Below, piece by piece: positions 16,691-26,315 of a stretch of DNA of 64,000 nucleotides. The DNA comes from Thermodesulfobacterium hydrogeniphilum. Its GTDB lineage: Bacteria > Desulfobacterota > Thermodesulfobacteria > Thermodesulfobacteriales > Thermodesulfobacteriaceae. Numbering within the stretch: the first letter of the stretch is position 1; each line of letters begins with the position of its first letter. The stretch lies in the NCBI RefSeq assembly GCF_000746255.1, contig NZ_JQKW01000007.1, forward strand, positions 217,672 to 281,671, read 5' to 3'. The notes below the pieces were generated by a model, which was not told where the DNA came from, did not search any database, and saw only the letters and a program-made list of their open reading frames with translations. The translations under genes and the position numbers were made by a program.

Positions 16691-17203
16691 TTACATTTTG
16701 TATTTAAAATATTTAGGATCTAAATTTTCTAAAAGTTCTTTAAGTTTTTCTTTTTCCTGTTCAGTAGCTCCTACAATTTCTTTTTCTTTTTCAGCAGGTG
16801 TTTCTGAATAGAGTTGACTCTTCTTTAGAACTTCTTCATTAACAAAAATTTCTGCCCCTGTTCTTAAGGCTAAAGCCACTGCATCACTTGGTCTGGCGTC
16901 AATATCAATGGTTTTTCCTTCTATATTAATAGTAATAACAGCATAATAAGTATTATCTTTAAGATCCACGATTTCAATCTTAGGAATTTTTACTCCCAAA
17001 AAGTCAAAAATATTTTTCATTAAATCATGAGTAAGGGGTCTTGGAAACTGGATATTTTCTAATTTAGCAGCTATAGAAGTTGCTTCAAGAACACCTATCC
17101 AGATAGGAAGAATTCTATCCCCTTCAGCCTCCTTTAAAAGCATCACAGGGCTATTGGACATTGGATCCATAGCTATTCCATGTATAACCATTCTTATTTT
17201 CAT
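16691..17203 (-). CDS. Bifunctional nuclease family protein (DUF151/BFN)
   Basis: 170 residues. The DUF151 core is clear: NSPVMLLKEAEGDRILPIWIGVLEATSIAAKLE, RPLTHDLMKNIFDFLG, and IDARPSDAVALALRTGAEIFVNEEVL. Members show RNase and DNase activity in plants; in bacteria the role is poorly known. The C-terminal ~30 residues are charged (EKEKEIVGATEQEKEKLKELLENL), resembling a UVR-like or coiled tail. Two ribosome-site-like GGAGGG runs lie upstream (17214-17231), the nearer one about 8 nt from the ATG. First gene of a three-gene minus-strand operon. Confidence 0.88.
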   Translation of the reverse strand: MKIRMVIHGIAMDPMSNSPVMLLKEAEGDRILPIWIGVLEATSIAAKLENIQFPRPLTHDLMKNIFDFLGVKIPKIEIVDLKDNTYYAVITINIEGKTIDIDARPSDAVALALRTGAEIFVNEEVLKKSQLYSETPAEKEKEIVGATEQEKEKLKELLENLDPKYFKYKM

Positions 17204-17258
17204 CTAAAATCCCTCCTTTAATTTCCCTCCTTTTTATTTTAATTTTCTTATTTTAAAT

Positions 17259-17286
17259 ATGTTAAGTCCTAATCTAAAAATGTCAA
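17259..17286 (-). promoter_or_regulatory. Promoter for the bifunctional-nuclease operon
   Basis: Minus strand TTGACA (17281-17286), 16-bp spacer, TAACAT (17259-17264), about 55 bp upstream of the start codon. Confidence 0.55.
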
Positions 17287-17321
17287 CATTAGAAAAAATA
17301 AGGATTTAAAAACTGCAAAGC

Positions 17322-17350
17322 TTTACACCTGAGATTTTTTTTGTTATAAT
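17322..17350 (+). promoter_or_regulatory. Strong sigma70 promoter upstream of the siroheme-ferredoxin gene
   Basis: TTTACA (17322-17327), exact 17-bp spacer, consensus TATAAT (17345-17350). Start of transcription is expected near 17357, giving a leader of about 44 nt. The -35 lies within TTTACACCT, the complement of the AGGTGTAAA motif seen near fmdB and hypF. Confidence 0.7.
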
Positions 17351-17400
17351 TTTCTTATCTTGAAATTCATATAAAAATTAAAACTTAACATTTTATAAAA

Positions 17401-18087
17401 ATGAATTTCCGAAATTATTCAAAAACAAATTATGTCAATATGAAAAAATTTTTTCAAGTTGATAAGGGTTTTGAGATTAAAGGATGTTTTGGTTTAAAAG
17501 GTTGTCCTAATGCAATTACTAAGTCAGAAAACTTAATAAAAAAATTCGAAGATATATTAATGAAAGAAAATATAACAGAGTTTTTAAAAACAAAAGTAAA
17601 AGGTCCGCTTAAAGTGCATCATAAGTTTAAAGTTGCTTTATCTGAGTGTCCTAACGGGTGTTCTCAGATCTATATTGCTGATTTTGCTTTACATGGTTTT
17701 TTGAAATTTGATGTAAAGGAAGAAATTTGTAACTTATGTGGAGCATGTATAGAGGTTTGTGAAGAAGAAGCTATAAAAATTGAAGAAAATAGATTAATTG
17801 TAGAAAATGAAAAATGTGTAGGTTGTGGAGCATGTGTAAGGGTTTGCCCTACAGGAGCTTTAAAGGAAAATTTCAAAGGATATAAAATTTATGTAGGAGG
17901 AAAGCTGGGAAGACATCCAAGATTAGCTACATTTTTAACAGTATTAGATAAAGAAGAAGATATTTTGAATATATTTAAAAAAGTTTTAAGGTTTTATAAA
18001 GATAAAAATATAAAAGGAGAGAGATTAGGGACTATAATAGAAAAAATGGGGTGGGAATCCTTTGTTAAGATTTTAGAAAACTATTAA
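17401..18087 (+). CDS. Small sulfite-reductase-like siroheme/[4Fe-4S] protein with inserted 2[4Fe-4S] ferredoxin domain
   Basis: 228 residues. Cys29-x5-Cys35 (GCFGLKGC) and Cys83-x3-Cys87 (SECPNGC) form the pattern that ligates the [4Fe-4S]-siroheme centre in sulfite/nitrite reductases. Between about 105 and 155 is a bacterial ferredoxin with two CxxCxxCxxxC motifs (110-120 and 139-149), then a short return to the reductase fold (KIYVGGKLGRHPRLA). DsrA/DsrB and AsrC have a similar insertion, but the N-terminal ferredoxin-like half (roughly 100 or more residues) is missing. An in-frame stop at 17386-17388 rules out a longer start. No clear ribosome site precedes the ATG; 17440 is an alternative. 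Sulfite or electron-transfer roles are possible; the substrate is unknown. Confidence 0.78.
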   Translation: MNFRNYSKTNYVNMKKFFQVDKGFEIKGCFGLKGCPNAITKSENLIKKFEDILMKENITEFLKTKVKGPLKVHHKFKVALSECPNGCSQIYIADFALHGFLKFDVKEEICNLCGACIEVCEEEAIKIEENRLIVENEKCVGCGACVRVCPTGALKENFKGYKIYVGGKLGRHPRLATFLTVLDKEEDILNIFKKVLRFYKDKNIKGERLGTIIEKMGWESFVKILENY

Positions 18088-18100
18088 AAGAGTTAGAAAC

Positions 18101-19651
18101 ATGAAAGAGTATTTATGGGATAAACTTATAAATTTGAATTCTTTTCCTTTTAAAATTGAAGATTTTAAAGTGGTGCAAACTCACATTTCATATGTATTTA
18201 TTACAGATTTCTATGTTTATAAAATCAAAAAGCCTGTTAATTTTGGCTTTCTTGATTTTACAACCTTAGAGAAAAGAAAATATTTTTGTGAAAGAGAAGT
18301 AGAACTTAACAGAAGACTTTGTCCAGATCTTTATTTAGGAGTAGTTCCTGTTACTAAAAGTGATGGAATATATAAATTTGAAGGAGATGGAGAAATTGTA
18401 GAATATGCTGTAAAAATGAAAAAGCTTCCTGAAAACGGAATGATGTCTCCACTTTTAGAAGAGGGAAAGATTACAGAAAAACATATAGATTTAATAAATA
18501 ATGTTTTAGTCCCTTTTTATAAAAAAGCAGAAACAGGAGAAAGAGTTAACATTTACGGAAGTATTGAAACTGTCAGTTATAATACTAATGAAAATTTTGA
18601 ACAAACTAAAGATTTTGTTGGAATAGCTATTTCAGAAGATAAATATGAGTATATAGTTAATTACACTAAGCAATTTATTCAGAATAATAAAGAACTTTTT
18701 GAAAAAAGAATAAAAGAAGGGTATATAAGAGATGGGCATGGTGATCTTTATTCAGCTAACATTTGTTTTGATGATTTAAAAAGAGTTTATATTTTTGATT
18801 GCATAGAATTTAATGAAAGGTTTAGATGTGGAGATGTTTGTTCTGATATTGCTTTTCTTGCTATGGATTTAGATTATCATAGATTCAGAGATTTATCTAA
18901 TTATTTTATAACAAACTATGTTGAACAAAGCGGAGACAGAGATTTATCAAAACTATTAAATTTTTATAAATGTTATAGAGCTTATGTAATAGGGAAAATT
19001 GGTTGTTTTACCTACGCTTCTTCTGAAGTTCCTGAAGAAAAAAGGAGAGAAGCTTTAGAATCTGCTAAGAGATATTTTGATTTGGCTTACTTATATGCTG
19101 GTGGTATTCCTAAAATAATTATATTTATTGGACTTTCAGGGACAGGAAAAAGTTATTTAGCTCAAAAACTCTTGCAAGAAAGACCAGCAGTTTATATAGC
19201 TTCTGATATTATTCGTAAAAAACTTGCTAATTTGGATCTTGATAAACATTATTATGCAGATTTTGAAAAAGGGATTTATACTCCTGAAATGACAGAAAAG
19301 ACTTATAAAAAGATGATTGAAATTGCTAAAGAAGAAATATCTTATGGAAGAGATGTTATTTTAGATGCTACTTTTAGAAATAAAAAATATAGAAATTTAA
19401 TCAAAAAAGAATTTAAAAATACAAGAACTAAATTATACTGGATATGGTGTCAGGCTGATGATGAGGTAATAAAGGAAAGAATATTTAAAAGAAAAGAAGA
19501 AAAGAGCTATTCAGATGCCCTTTGGGAGATCTATTTATCTCAAAAGAAGAAATTCAAAGAGCCTTTAGAGTGTGAAAATCTTTTAATTCTCAATACTTCA
19601 GAATCAGCAGAAATTCTTATAAATCAGATTTTAAAATTTTTAAAAAATTAA
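18101..19651 (+). CDS. Fused aminoglycoside-phosphotransferase-like kinase and P-loop ATPase
   Basis: 516 residues. The N-terminal ~330 residues have a kinase-like fold with the catalytic loop RDGHGDLYSANICFDD and metal-binding IFDCIEF, as in APH/choline-kinase enzymes. The C-terminal ~180 residues begin with Walker A IFIGLSGTGKSYLAQ and continue like a gluconate-kinase/zeta-type P-loop domain (VILDATFRNKKYRN). Such two-domain proteins are widespread in anaerobes but lack an assigned substrate. It follows the siroheme protein by 13 bp and probably shares its promoter. The name does not imply antibiotic resistance. Confidence 0.85.
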   Translation: MKEYLWDKLINLNSFPFKIEDFKVVQTHISYVFITDFYVYKIKKPVNFGFLDFTTLEKRKYFCEREVELNRRLCPDLYLGVVPVTKSDGIYKFEGDGEIVEYAVKMKKLPENGMMSPLLEEGKITEKHIDLINNVLVPFYKKAETGERVNIYGSIETVSYNTNENFEQTKDFVGIAISEDKYEYIVNYTKQFIQNNKELFEKRIKEGYIRDGHGDLYSANICFDDLKRVYIFDCIEFNERFRCGDVCSDIAFLAMDLDYHRFRDLSNYFITNYVEQSGDRDLSKLLNFYKCYRAYVIGKIGCFTYASSEVPEEKRREALESAKRYFDLAYLYAGGIPKIIIFIGLSGTGKSYLAQKLLQERPAVYIASDIIRKKLANLDLDKHYYADFEKGIYTPEMTEKTYKKMIEIAKEEISYGRDVILDATFRNKKYRNLIKKEFKNTRTKLYWIWCQADDEVIKERIFKRKEEKSYSDALWEIYLSQKKKFKEPLECENLLILNTSESAEILINQILKFLKN

Positions 19652-19695
19652 ATCATTAACTCCTTGTCTTTTTAAAAGTAATGATTATTTTTTTT
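19651..19695 (+). terminator. Candidate terminator between the kinase/ATPase gene and groES
   Basis: AATCATTA (19651-19658) pairs with TAATGATT (19679-19686); two further C-T/A-G pairs form past a bulge. Eight T (19688-19695) follow. The long, AT-rich hairpin would be weak at high temperature. Confidence 0.4.
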
Positions 19696-19752
19696 CCTAA
19701 CTTAATTCAAGCAAATTAAATATAAATTAAATCAAAGGAGGGAGGTGGAGGT

Positions 19753-20043
19753 ATGAAGATCAGACCTTTATATGATCGTATTTTAGTTCAGCGTATTGAA
19801 GAGGAACAGAGAACTGAGTCAGGAATTATTATCCCTGATACAGCTAAGGAAAAGCCCATTATGGGTAAAGTTGTAGCTGTAGGAGAGGGTAGGTTATTAG
19901 AAAATGGACAAAAACAGCCTTTAACTGTTAAAGAAGGAGATAAAATCCTTTTTAGCAAATATGCTGGTACTGAAATAAAAATTAAAGGGGAAGAATATCT
20001 TATTATGAGAGAAGATGATGTATTGGCTATTATTGAAGACTAA
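19753..20043 (+). CDS. groES: Co-chaperonin GroES
   Basis: 96 residues, standard size. [33 protein letters not shown] includes the mobile loop that contacts GroEL, and the ending [18 protein letters not shown] is canonical. It caps the GroEL folding chamber. A purine-rich GGAGGGAGGTGGAGG precedes the ATG. The 101-bp upstream gap has no CIRCE inverted repeat (TTAGCACTC-N9-GAGTGCTAA), so HrcA control is not indicated. Confidence 0.99.
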   Translation: MKIRPLYDRILVQRIEEEQRTESGIIIPDTAKEKPIMGKVVAVGEGRLLENGQKQPLTVKEGDKILFSKYAGTEIKIKGEEYLIMREDDVLAIIED

Positions 20044-20060
20044 TTTTTAGAAAATTTTAA

Positions 20061-21713
<1,653 letters not shown>

Positions 21714-21716
21714 AAT

Positions 21717-21747
21717 AAAAAAAGGGGGCTTTAAGCCCCCTTTTTTA
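21717..21747 (+). terminator. Strong rho-independent terminator after groEL
   Basis: GGGGGCT (21724-21730), loop TTA, AGCCCCC (21734-21740), then six T. The flanking A run also pairs with the T run, so it could act in both directions. Confidence 0.93.
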
Positions 21748-21861
21748 TTTTTCAAATTTAATTTATATTCGTAAAATCTCAAAAGAATTTTCAAATTTTT
21801 CTGTTTTTAATTATAATCTATCACTTGCAGTAAAAGCAATTCTTTGATAAGATTTAAAGCC

Positions 21862-21890
21862 TTGTTTAAATAATAAAGATGGTTTATATT
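21862..21890 (+). promoter_or_regulatory. Candidate promoter for lptA-lptB-rpoN
   Basis: TTGTTT (21862-21867), 17-bp spacer, TATATT (21885-21890), about 40 bp before the lptA ATG. The remainder of the 21.75-21.93 kb gap shows nothing else recognisable. Confidence 0.45.
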
Positions 21891-21929
21891 TTTGATATAT
21901 AACATTTTTAAAAACCAAAGGTTTAAAAG

Positions 21930-22388
21930 ATGAAAAGAGCAGTTTTAACTTTTTTGATTATAATTATTTTTAACATTACTTTGGCTTTGGCTGCTTCAGA
22001 AATTAATATCACCTCTAATAAAATGGAGGTTTTTGAAAGCGAAGGATTAGCAGTTTTTACAGGAAAAGTTTTCGCTATTAAAAAAGACTTAAAAGTCTGG
22101 TGCGATAAAATGTATGTTTATTATGAGAATCAGAAAGGTAAAAAGGTAGTTAATAAGATAATAGCCTTAGGTAGAGTTGTTATAGAAAAGGGTAAGTGGA
22201 AAGCTTATGCAGATAAAGCGGTTTATTTCAAAAAACAGGAAAAACTGGTTTTAGAAGATAATCCTAAGGTATGGCGTGATAAAAATTTAATAGAAGGTGA
22301 TATAGTAATAATTTATTTCAACGAAGATAAAAGTGAGGTTTTAGCAAAGGAACAGGGCAGAGTTAGAACAATGATTTATCTTAAATAG
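21930..22388 (+). CDS. lptA: LPS transport periplasmic protein LptA
   Basis: 152 residues with an N-terminal signal peptide (about 1-21, AVLTFLIIIIFNITLALA). The mature part is an OstA beta-jellyroll: SEINITSNKMEVFESEGLAVFTGKVFAIKKDLKVWCDKMYVYYE, ALGRVVIEKGKWKAYADKAVYF, and NLIEGDIVIIYFNEDKSEVL. LptA bridges LPS across the periplasm. The gene order lptA-lptB-rpoN confirms the call. The usual lptC neighbour is absent here. No good ribosome site beyond AAAGG is visible. Confidence 0.93.
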   Translation: MKRAVLTFLIIIIFNITLALAASEINITSNKMEVFESEGLAVFTGKVFAIKKDLKVWCDKMYVYYENQKGKKVVNKIIALGRVVIEKGKWKAYADKAVYFKKQEKLVLEDNPKVWRDKNLIEGDIVIIYFNEDKSEVLAKEQGRVRTMIYLK

Positions 22389-22390
22389 CC

Positions 22391-23107
22391 ATGTTAAAAG
22401 CTGAAAATTTAAAAAAAATTTTTAAAAACAGAGAAATTGTTAAAGGTATTACTATAGAAGTAAATAAAGGAGAGATTATAGGACTTTTAGGCCCCAACGG
22501 AGCAGGGAAGACTACTTCCTTTTACATGATTGCTGGATTTTTAAAGCCTGATAATGGAAAAATCTGGTTTGGAAAAGAAGAAATTACAAATTTAGATGTT
22601 TCAGAAAGAGCACAAAAAGGTATTATCTATTTACCTCAAGAAACTTCTGTATTCAGGAAACTTACAGTTTTAGAAAATTTTAAAATAGTTATAGAAAAAA
22701 TAGAAAAAAAGACCAAAGAACTGGAAGAAAAATTAGAATATTACATAGAACTATTCAATTTAAAGGAAATTTTAGATCAAAAAGCTTACACTTTATCAGG
22801 TGGACAGAAAAGAAAAGTGGAGATAGTAAGAGCTCTTCTGATAGAACCTCAGTTTATTCTTTTAGATGAACCTTTTGCAGGTATAGATCCTATTGGTATT
22901 TCTCAACTGAAAGAAATTTTTCAAACTCTTAAAAATAAAGGTATAGGACTTTTGATTTCTGATCATAATGTAAGAGATACTTTAAAAATATGTGATAGAG
23001 GTTATGTTATTGCCGAGGGTGAAATTATTGGAGAGGGAACCCCCCAACATATTTTAGAAAATACATTGGTCCAAGAAAAATACTTGGGTGAAAAGTTTGT
23101 AATATAG
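22391..23107 (+). CDS. lptB: LPS export ABC transporter ATPase LptB
   Basis: 238 residues, single ABC ATPase. Walker A GPNGAGKTT, signature TLSGGQKRKVEIVRAL, Walker B FILLDEPFAGIDP and switch His in LLISDHNVRDTL. The LptB-typical QKGIIYLPQETSVFRKLTVLENF motif separates it from livG-like ATPases. It powers LPS extraction by LptFG (not in the window). It begins 2 bp after the lptA stop. Confidence 0.97.
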   Translation: MLKAENLKKIFKNREIVKGITIEVNKGEIIGLLGPNGAGKTTSFYMIAGFLKPDNGKIWFGKEEITNLDVSERAQKGIIYLPQETSVFRKLTVLENFKIVIEKIEKKTKELEEKLEYYIELFNLKEILDQKAYTLSGGQKRKVEIVRALLIEPQFILLDEPFAGIDPIGISQLKEIFQTLKNKGIGLLISDHNVRDTLKICDRGYVIAEGEIIGEGTPQHILENTLVQEKYLGEKFVI

Positions 23108-23119
23108 AGATATAAAAAT

Positions 23120-24526
23120 ATGATAGAACTAAAAAATCAATTAAAAATAACTCCTCAACTGATTTTAACCCCTCAATTAAAGCTTATTTTAAAAGTATTG
23201 CAATTAAATACCTTAGAATTAGAGGAATTTTTACAAGAGGAAGCTCAAATTAATCCTTTTTTAGAATTGGAATATAAAGATTTGCCAGAGAATATATTTT
23301 CAAAAAAATTAGATTTTAAGGAAGAGATTAGATTAAATGATGAAATAGATTTGAATAATGAAGAGTTTATAGAAAGATCTTTACATTTTTTTGAACCTCC
23401 TTCAGAAGAACCTCCTATTTGGGAGAAAACCTTAAAGGTAGAGGAAAAGCTCACAGATTATTTATTATGGCAAATTCGTCTTAAAGAGCTTTCCTCTAAG
23501 GATTATGAAATAGCTCAGCATATTATAGGCAATCTTGATGAAAAAGGATATTTAACTCTTACTTCTAAAGAAATAGCTCAGGAATTACATGTTTCGGAAG
23601 AAAAAGTAGAAAAGATTAGAAATATTGTAAAATTTTTGGACCCTGTGGGTGTAGCATCTTATAATCTAAAAGAATGTTTGCTTACTCAATTAGAGTTTCT
23701 TGGTTATTTTTCTGATTCACTGCCTTATATTTTGGTGAAACAACATTTAGAAGAAATTCCAAAAGGTGTAGAATATCTGAGTCAAAATTATGGATTTAGT
23801 CCAGAGGAGATAGAAAATGCTTTAGAGATTATTAGACAATTAGAGCCTTATCCAGCGCGCAATTATTTTTTAGAACCTACACTTTATATAGAACCTGATC
23901 TTATCTTTTATAAACAAGATAATAAATGGAAAGTAGAAGTGATTAAAGAGAAGAATTTTTCAATAAAATTGAATAGTTATTATAAAGATTATTTAAAAAT
24001 AAAAAAGAAATCTGAAGAAACAAAGAAACTGAAACAATTTTTAAGGAAAAAATTAAGAGATGCAGAGAATTTACTAAAGGCTCTGGATAGCAGATATTCC
24101 AGTCTTTATAAAGTTGGAGAGGCTATTTTAAAACATCAATGTGAATTTTTAGAAAAAGGTATAAAACATCTTAAGCCTTTAACTTTGAAAATAATAGCAG
24201 AAGAAACAGGTTTACATGAATCAACTGTAAGCAGAATCATAGCTCATAAATATGTTCAAACACCTAATGGTGTTTATTCTTTGAAGTTTTTCTTTTCAAC
24301 AGGTTATGAATCCTCTCAAGGTAATGTTTTATCTTCTAAGGCTGTAAAAGATTATATTAAAGAGATAATAGATAAAGAGGATCCTAAGAAACCTTTAAGT
24401 GATAATACCATAGCCAAAATTTTAAAAGAAAAATATGGAATAAAAATAGCTCGTAGAACAGTTACTAAATATAGAGAAGAAATGCAGATCCCTTCTATTA
24501 GAGAGAGAAAACTAAAAATCAAATAA
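23120..24526 (+). CDS. rpoN: RNA polymerase sigma-54 factor
   Basis: 468 residues. Region I is LKITPQLILTPQLKLILKVLQLNTLELEEFLQEEAQINPFLEL; the core-binding region has LTDYLLWQIRLKEL and NLDEKGYL; the DNA-binding region has ESTVSRIIAHKYVQTPNGVYSLKFFF and the RpoN box ARRTVTKYREEMQIPS. It directs enhancer-dependent transcription at -24/-12 promoters. It lies 12 bp after lptB in the classical lptAB-rpoN arrangement, but the usual hpf/ptsN genes downstream are replaced by a HAD protein. Confidence 0.98.
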   Translation: MIELKNQLKITPQLILTPQLKLILKVLQLNTLELEEFLQEEAQINPFLELEYKDLPENIFSKKLDFKEEIRLNDEIDLNNEEFIERSLHFFEPPSEEPPIWEKTLKVEEKLTDYLLWQIRLKELSSKDYEIAQHIIGNLDEKGYLTLTSKEIAQELHVSEEKVEKIRNIVKFLDPVGVASYNLKECLLTQLEFLGYFSDSLPYILVKQHLEEIPKGVEYLSQNYGFSPEEIENALEIIRQLEPYPARNYFLEPTLYIEPDLIFYKQDNKWKVEVIKEKNFSIKLNSYYKDYLKIKKKSEETKKLKQFLRKKLRDAENLLKALDSRYSSLYKVGEAILKHQCEFLEKGIKHLKPLTLKIIAEETGLHESTVSRIIAHKYVQTPNGVYSLKFFFSTGYESSQGNVLSSKAVKDYIKEIIDKEDPKKPLSDNTIAKILKEKYGIKIARRTVTKYREEMQIPSIRERKLKIK

Positions 24527-24535
24527 GGAGTTTTT

Positions 24536-25546
24536 ATGCCTTTTTTAGCCTTTGATTGTGAAGGACCTTTAACTCTTAATGATAATGCTTTTGAATATTG
24601 TAAAGCTATTATACCCAAAGGTGATTATTTTTTTAAACAAATTTCCCGTTTTGATGACTATTTAGCTGATATTAAGAAAAAAGAGGGATATAAAGCAGGA
24701 GATACTTTAAAACTTATTTTACCTTTTTTGAAACTATTTGGAGCTAATAATAAAAGTTTAAGAGAATTCTCTAAAAAAACTTTGATATTTCTACCTAAAA
24801 TTCCTGAAAATTTACCCAAGCTTAATAAAATTTTGCCTACCTTTATAATTAGCACAAGCTATAAACCTTATTTGGAAGCTTTAGCAGAGGTTACAAATTT
24901 TCCCATGGATCATATTTTTTGTACTGAAATAGATTTTGATAAAGTTAAACTTTCTTCTGAAGAAGCTAAAATTTTAAAAAAGCTTTATGAGGAAATTATA
25001 AGTTTACCAGAGATAGATTTTCCAAAAGATGCCACTTTACCTTCTGATTTACCTTTAGATTTATTAAGTATTTTAGACCGTTTAGAGGAGATATTTTTTA
25101 ATATAATATGGAATTTAGATATAGGAATTTTTTTAAGGGAGGTAAATCCTATAGGAGGCTCAGAAAAAGCAAAAGCCTGTGAGATGATCTCAAAAGAACT
25201 TTCTATTCCTTTTTCTGAAGGGTTTTATACAGGAGATAGTATTACAGATATGCAAGCTTTGAATTTAATTAAGGAAAATAAAGGAGTGGCATTGTCTTTT
25301 AATGGAAATAGATATGCTCTAAGAAGCGCAGAATTTTATGCTCTTTCAAGAGAAGGATCTTTATTTTTGGATCTGGCAAAGATATTTTTAGAGAAAGGAA
25401 AAGAGGGATTAGAAAAATATGAAAATTTTGAGGAATACGAATTTGGTAAAATTCCAGAGGATCTAAAAGTATTTGAAAAATTGGTGGAAAAGAGTGAAAA
25501 TTTCAGAAAGAAAGTAAGAGGAGAAATAATAGGAGGCCTTGGATGA
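24536..25546 (+). CDS. HAD-superfamily-like protein related to archaeal EhaR-type proteins
   Basis: 336 residues. FLAFDCEGPLTLNDNAFEYC is a HAD motif I variant in which the second Asp position is part of DCEGP, as in archaeal proteins annotated as energy-converting hydrogenase A subunit R. Later TFIISTSYKPYLEAL (motif II) and EGFYTGDSITDMQAL (motif IV) support a HAD phosphatase fold. It starts 9 bp after rpoN behind AAGGAG and overlaps the rhomboid by 4 bp. Substrate unknown; the EhaR label is by resemblance and does not imply a hydrogenase here. Confidence 0.65.
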   Translation: MPFLAFDCEGPLTLNDNAFEYCKAIIPKGDYFFKQISRFDDYLADIKKKEGYKAGDTLKLILPFLKLFGANNKSLREFSKKTLIFLPKIPENLPKLNKILPTFIISTSYKPYLEALAEVTNFPMDHIFCTEIDFDKVKLSSEEAKILKKLYEEIISLPEIDFPKDATLPSDLPLDLLSILDRLEEIFFNIIWNLDIGIFLREVNPIGGSEKAKACEMISKELSIPFSEGFYTGDSITDMQALNLIKENKGVALSFNGNRYALRSAEFYALSREGSLFLDLAKIFLEKGKEGLEKYENFEEYEFGKIPEDLKVFEKLVEKSENFRKKVRGEIIGGLG

Positions 25547-26289
25547 TACCACTACAGGATATTTTACCTCGTAGAAATCCTCCTATAATGACTTGGTTGT
25601 TAATTTTTGCTAATATAATAGTTTTTTTTTATGAACTTTCTCTTTCTTCTTTAGAAAGAGAATTTTTTTTTAGAACATGGGGTTTCATTCCAGCCAGATT
25701 TTTTAATCATTATTTTTCAGCTTTATTAGGAGATCCCTTTTATCAAAAATATCTTACTCTTTTTACTCATCTTTTTATTCATGGAGGTTGGCTTCATCTT
25801 ATAGGAAATATGTGGACTTTATGGATTTTTGGAGATAATGTAGAGGATCGTTTGGGACCTTTTAGATTTCTCATATTTTATCTTTTTTGTGGAATTTTTG
25901 CTACTTTATTTCATGCTTTTATTTACAAAAACTCTGTTACACCTTTAATAGGTGCTTCTGGAGCTATTTCTGGTGTAATGGGTGCCTATTTTATTATGTA
26001 TCCCTTGGCAAGAATTGTAATTTTGGTGCCTATTTTCTTTTTTCCTTTATTTTTTGAGATCCCAGCATTTTTATACTTGGGATACTGGCTTTTAATACAG
26101 TTATATAGTGGACTTTTTGCTTTAGCTTTACCTGACAGTTTTGGAGGTATAGCTTGGTTTGCTCATTTGGGAGGTTTTATTTTCGGAGCTTTGGGATATA
26201 AATTTTTCTGCAAAAAAAAATGTAGATTTTACCAAGATGAATATGGTATTTTTGGTTCTTTCTTTGGAATAGATAGATGGAATAGATAA
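25543..26289 (+). CDS. Rhomboid-family intramembrane serine protease
   Basis: 248 residues with about six or seven membrane helices. GGWLHLIGNMWTLWIFGDNVEDRLG carries the conserved His/Asn and the L1-loop residues; LIGASGAISGVMGAYF contains the catalytic Ser of GxSG; AHLGGFIFGALGY contains the catalytic His. It cleaves membrane proteins inside the bilayer. It overlaps the HAD gene and is followed after 26 bp by a Clp-fold membrane protease, suggesting a small membrane-proteolysis module within the rpoN transcript. Confidence 0.93.
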   Translation: MIPLQDILPRRNPPIMTWLLIFANIIVFFYELSLSSLEREFFFRTWGFIPARFFNHYFSALLGDPFYQKYLTLFTHLFIHGGWLHLIGNMWTLWIFGDNVEDRLGPFRFLIFYLFCGIFATLFHAFIYKNSVTPLIGASGAISGVMGAYFIMYPLARIVILVPIFFFPLFFEIPAFLYLGYWLLIQLYSGLFALALPDSFGGIAWFAHLGGFIFGALGYKFFCKKKCRFYQDEYGIFGSFFGIDRWNR

Positions 26290-26315
26290 AAAGACTAAAA
26301 GGGGGAAAATAAAGT

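Noticed and set aside
18101..19651. Antibiotic resistance gene
   Set aside because: The kinase half is only fold-related to aminoglycoside phosphotransferases, fused to a P-loop domain found widely in environmental bacteria.
24536..25546. Subunit of an Eha hydrogenase
   Set aside because: Only the HAD-type N-terminal motif resembles EhaR; no other hydrogenase subunits are present.
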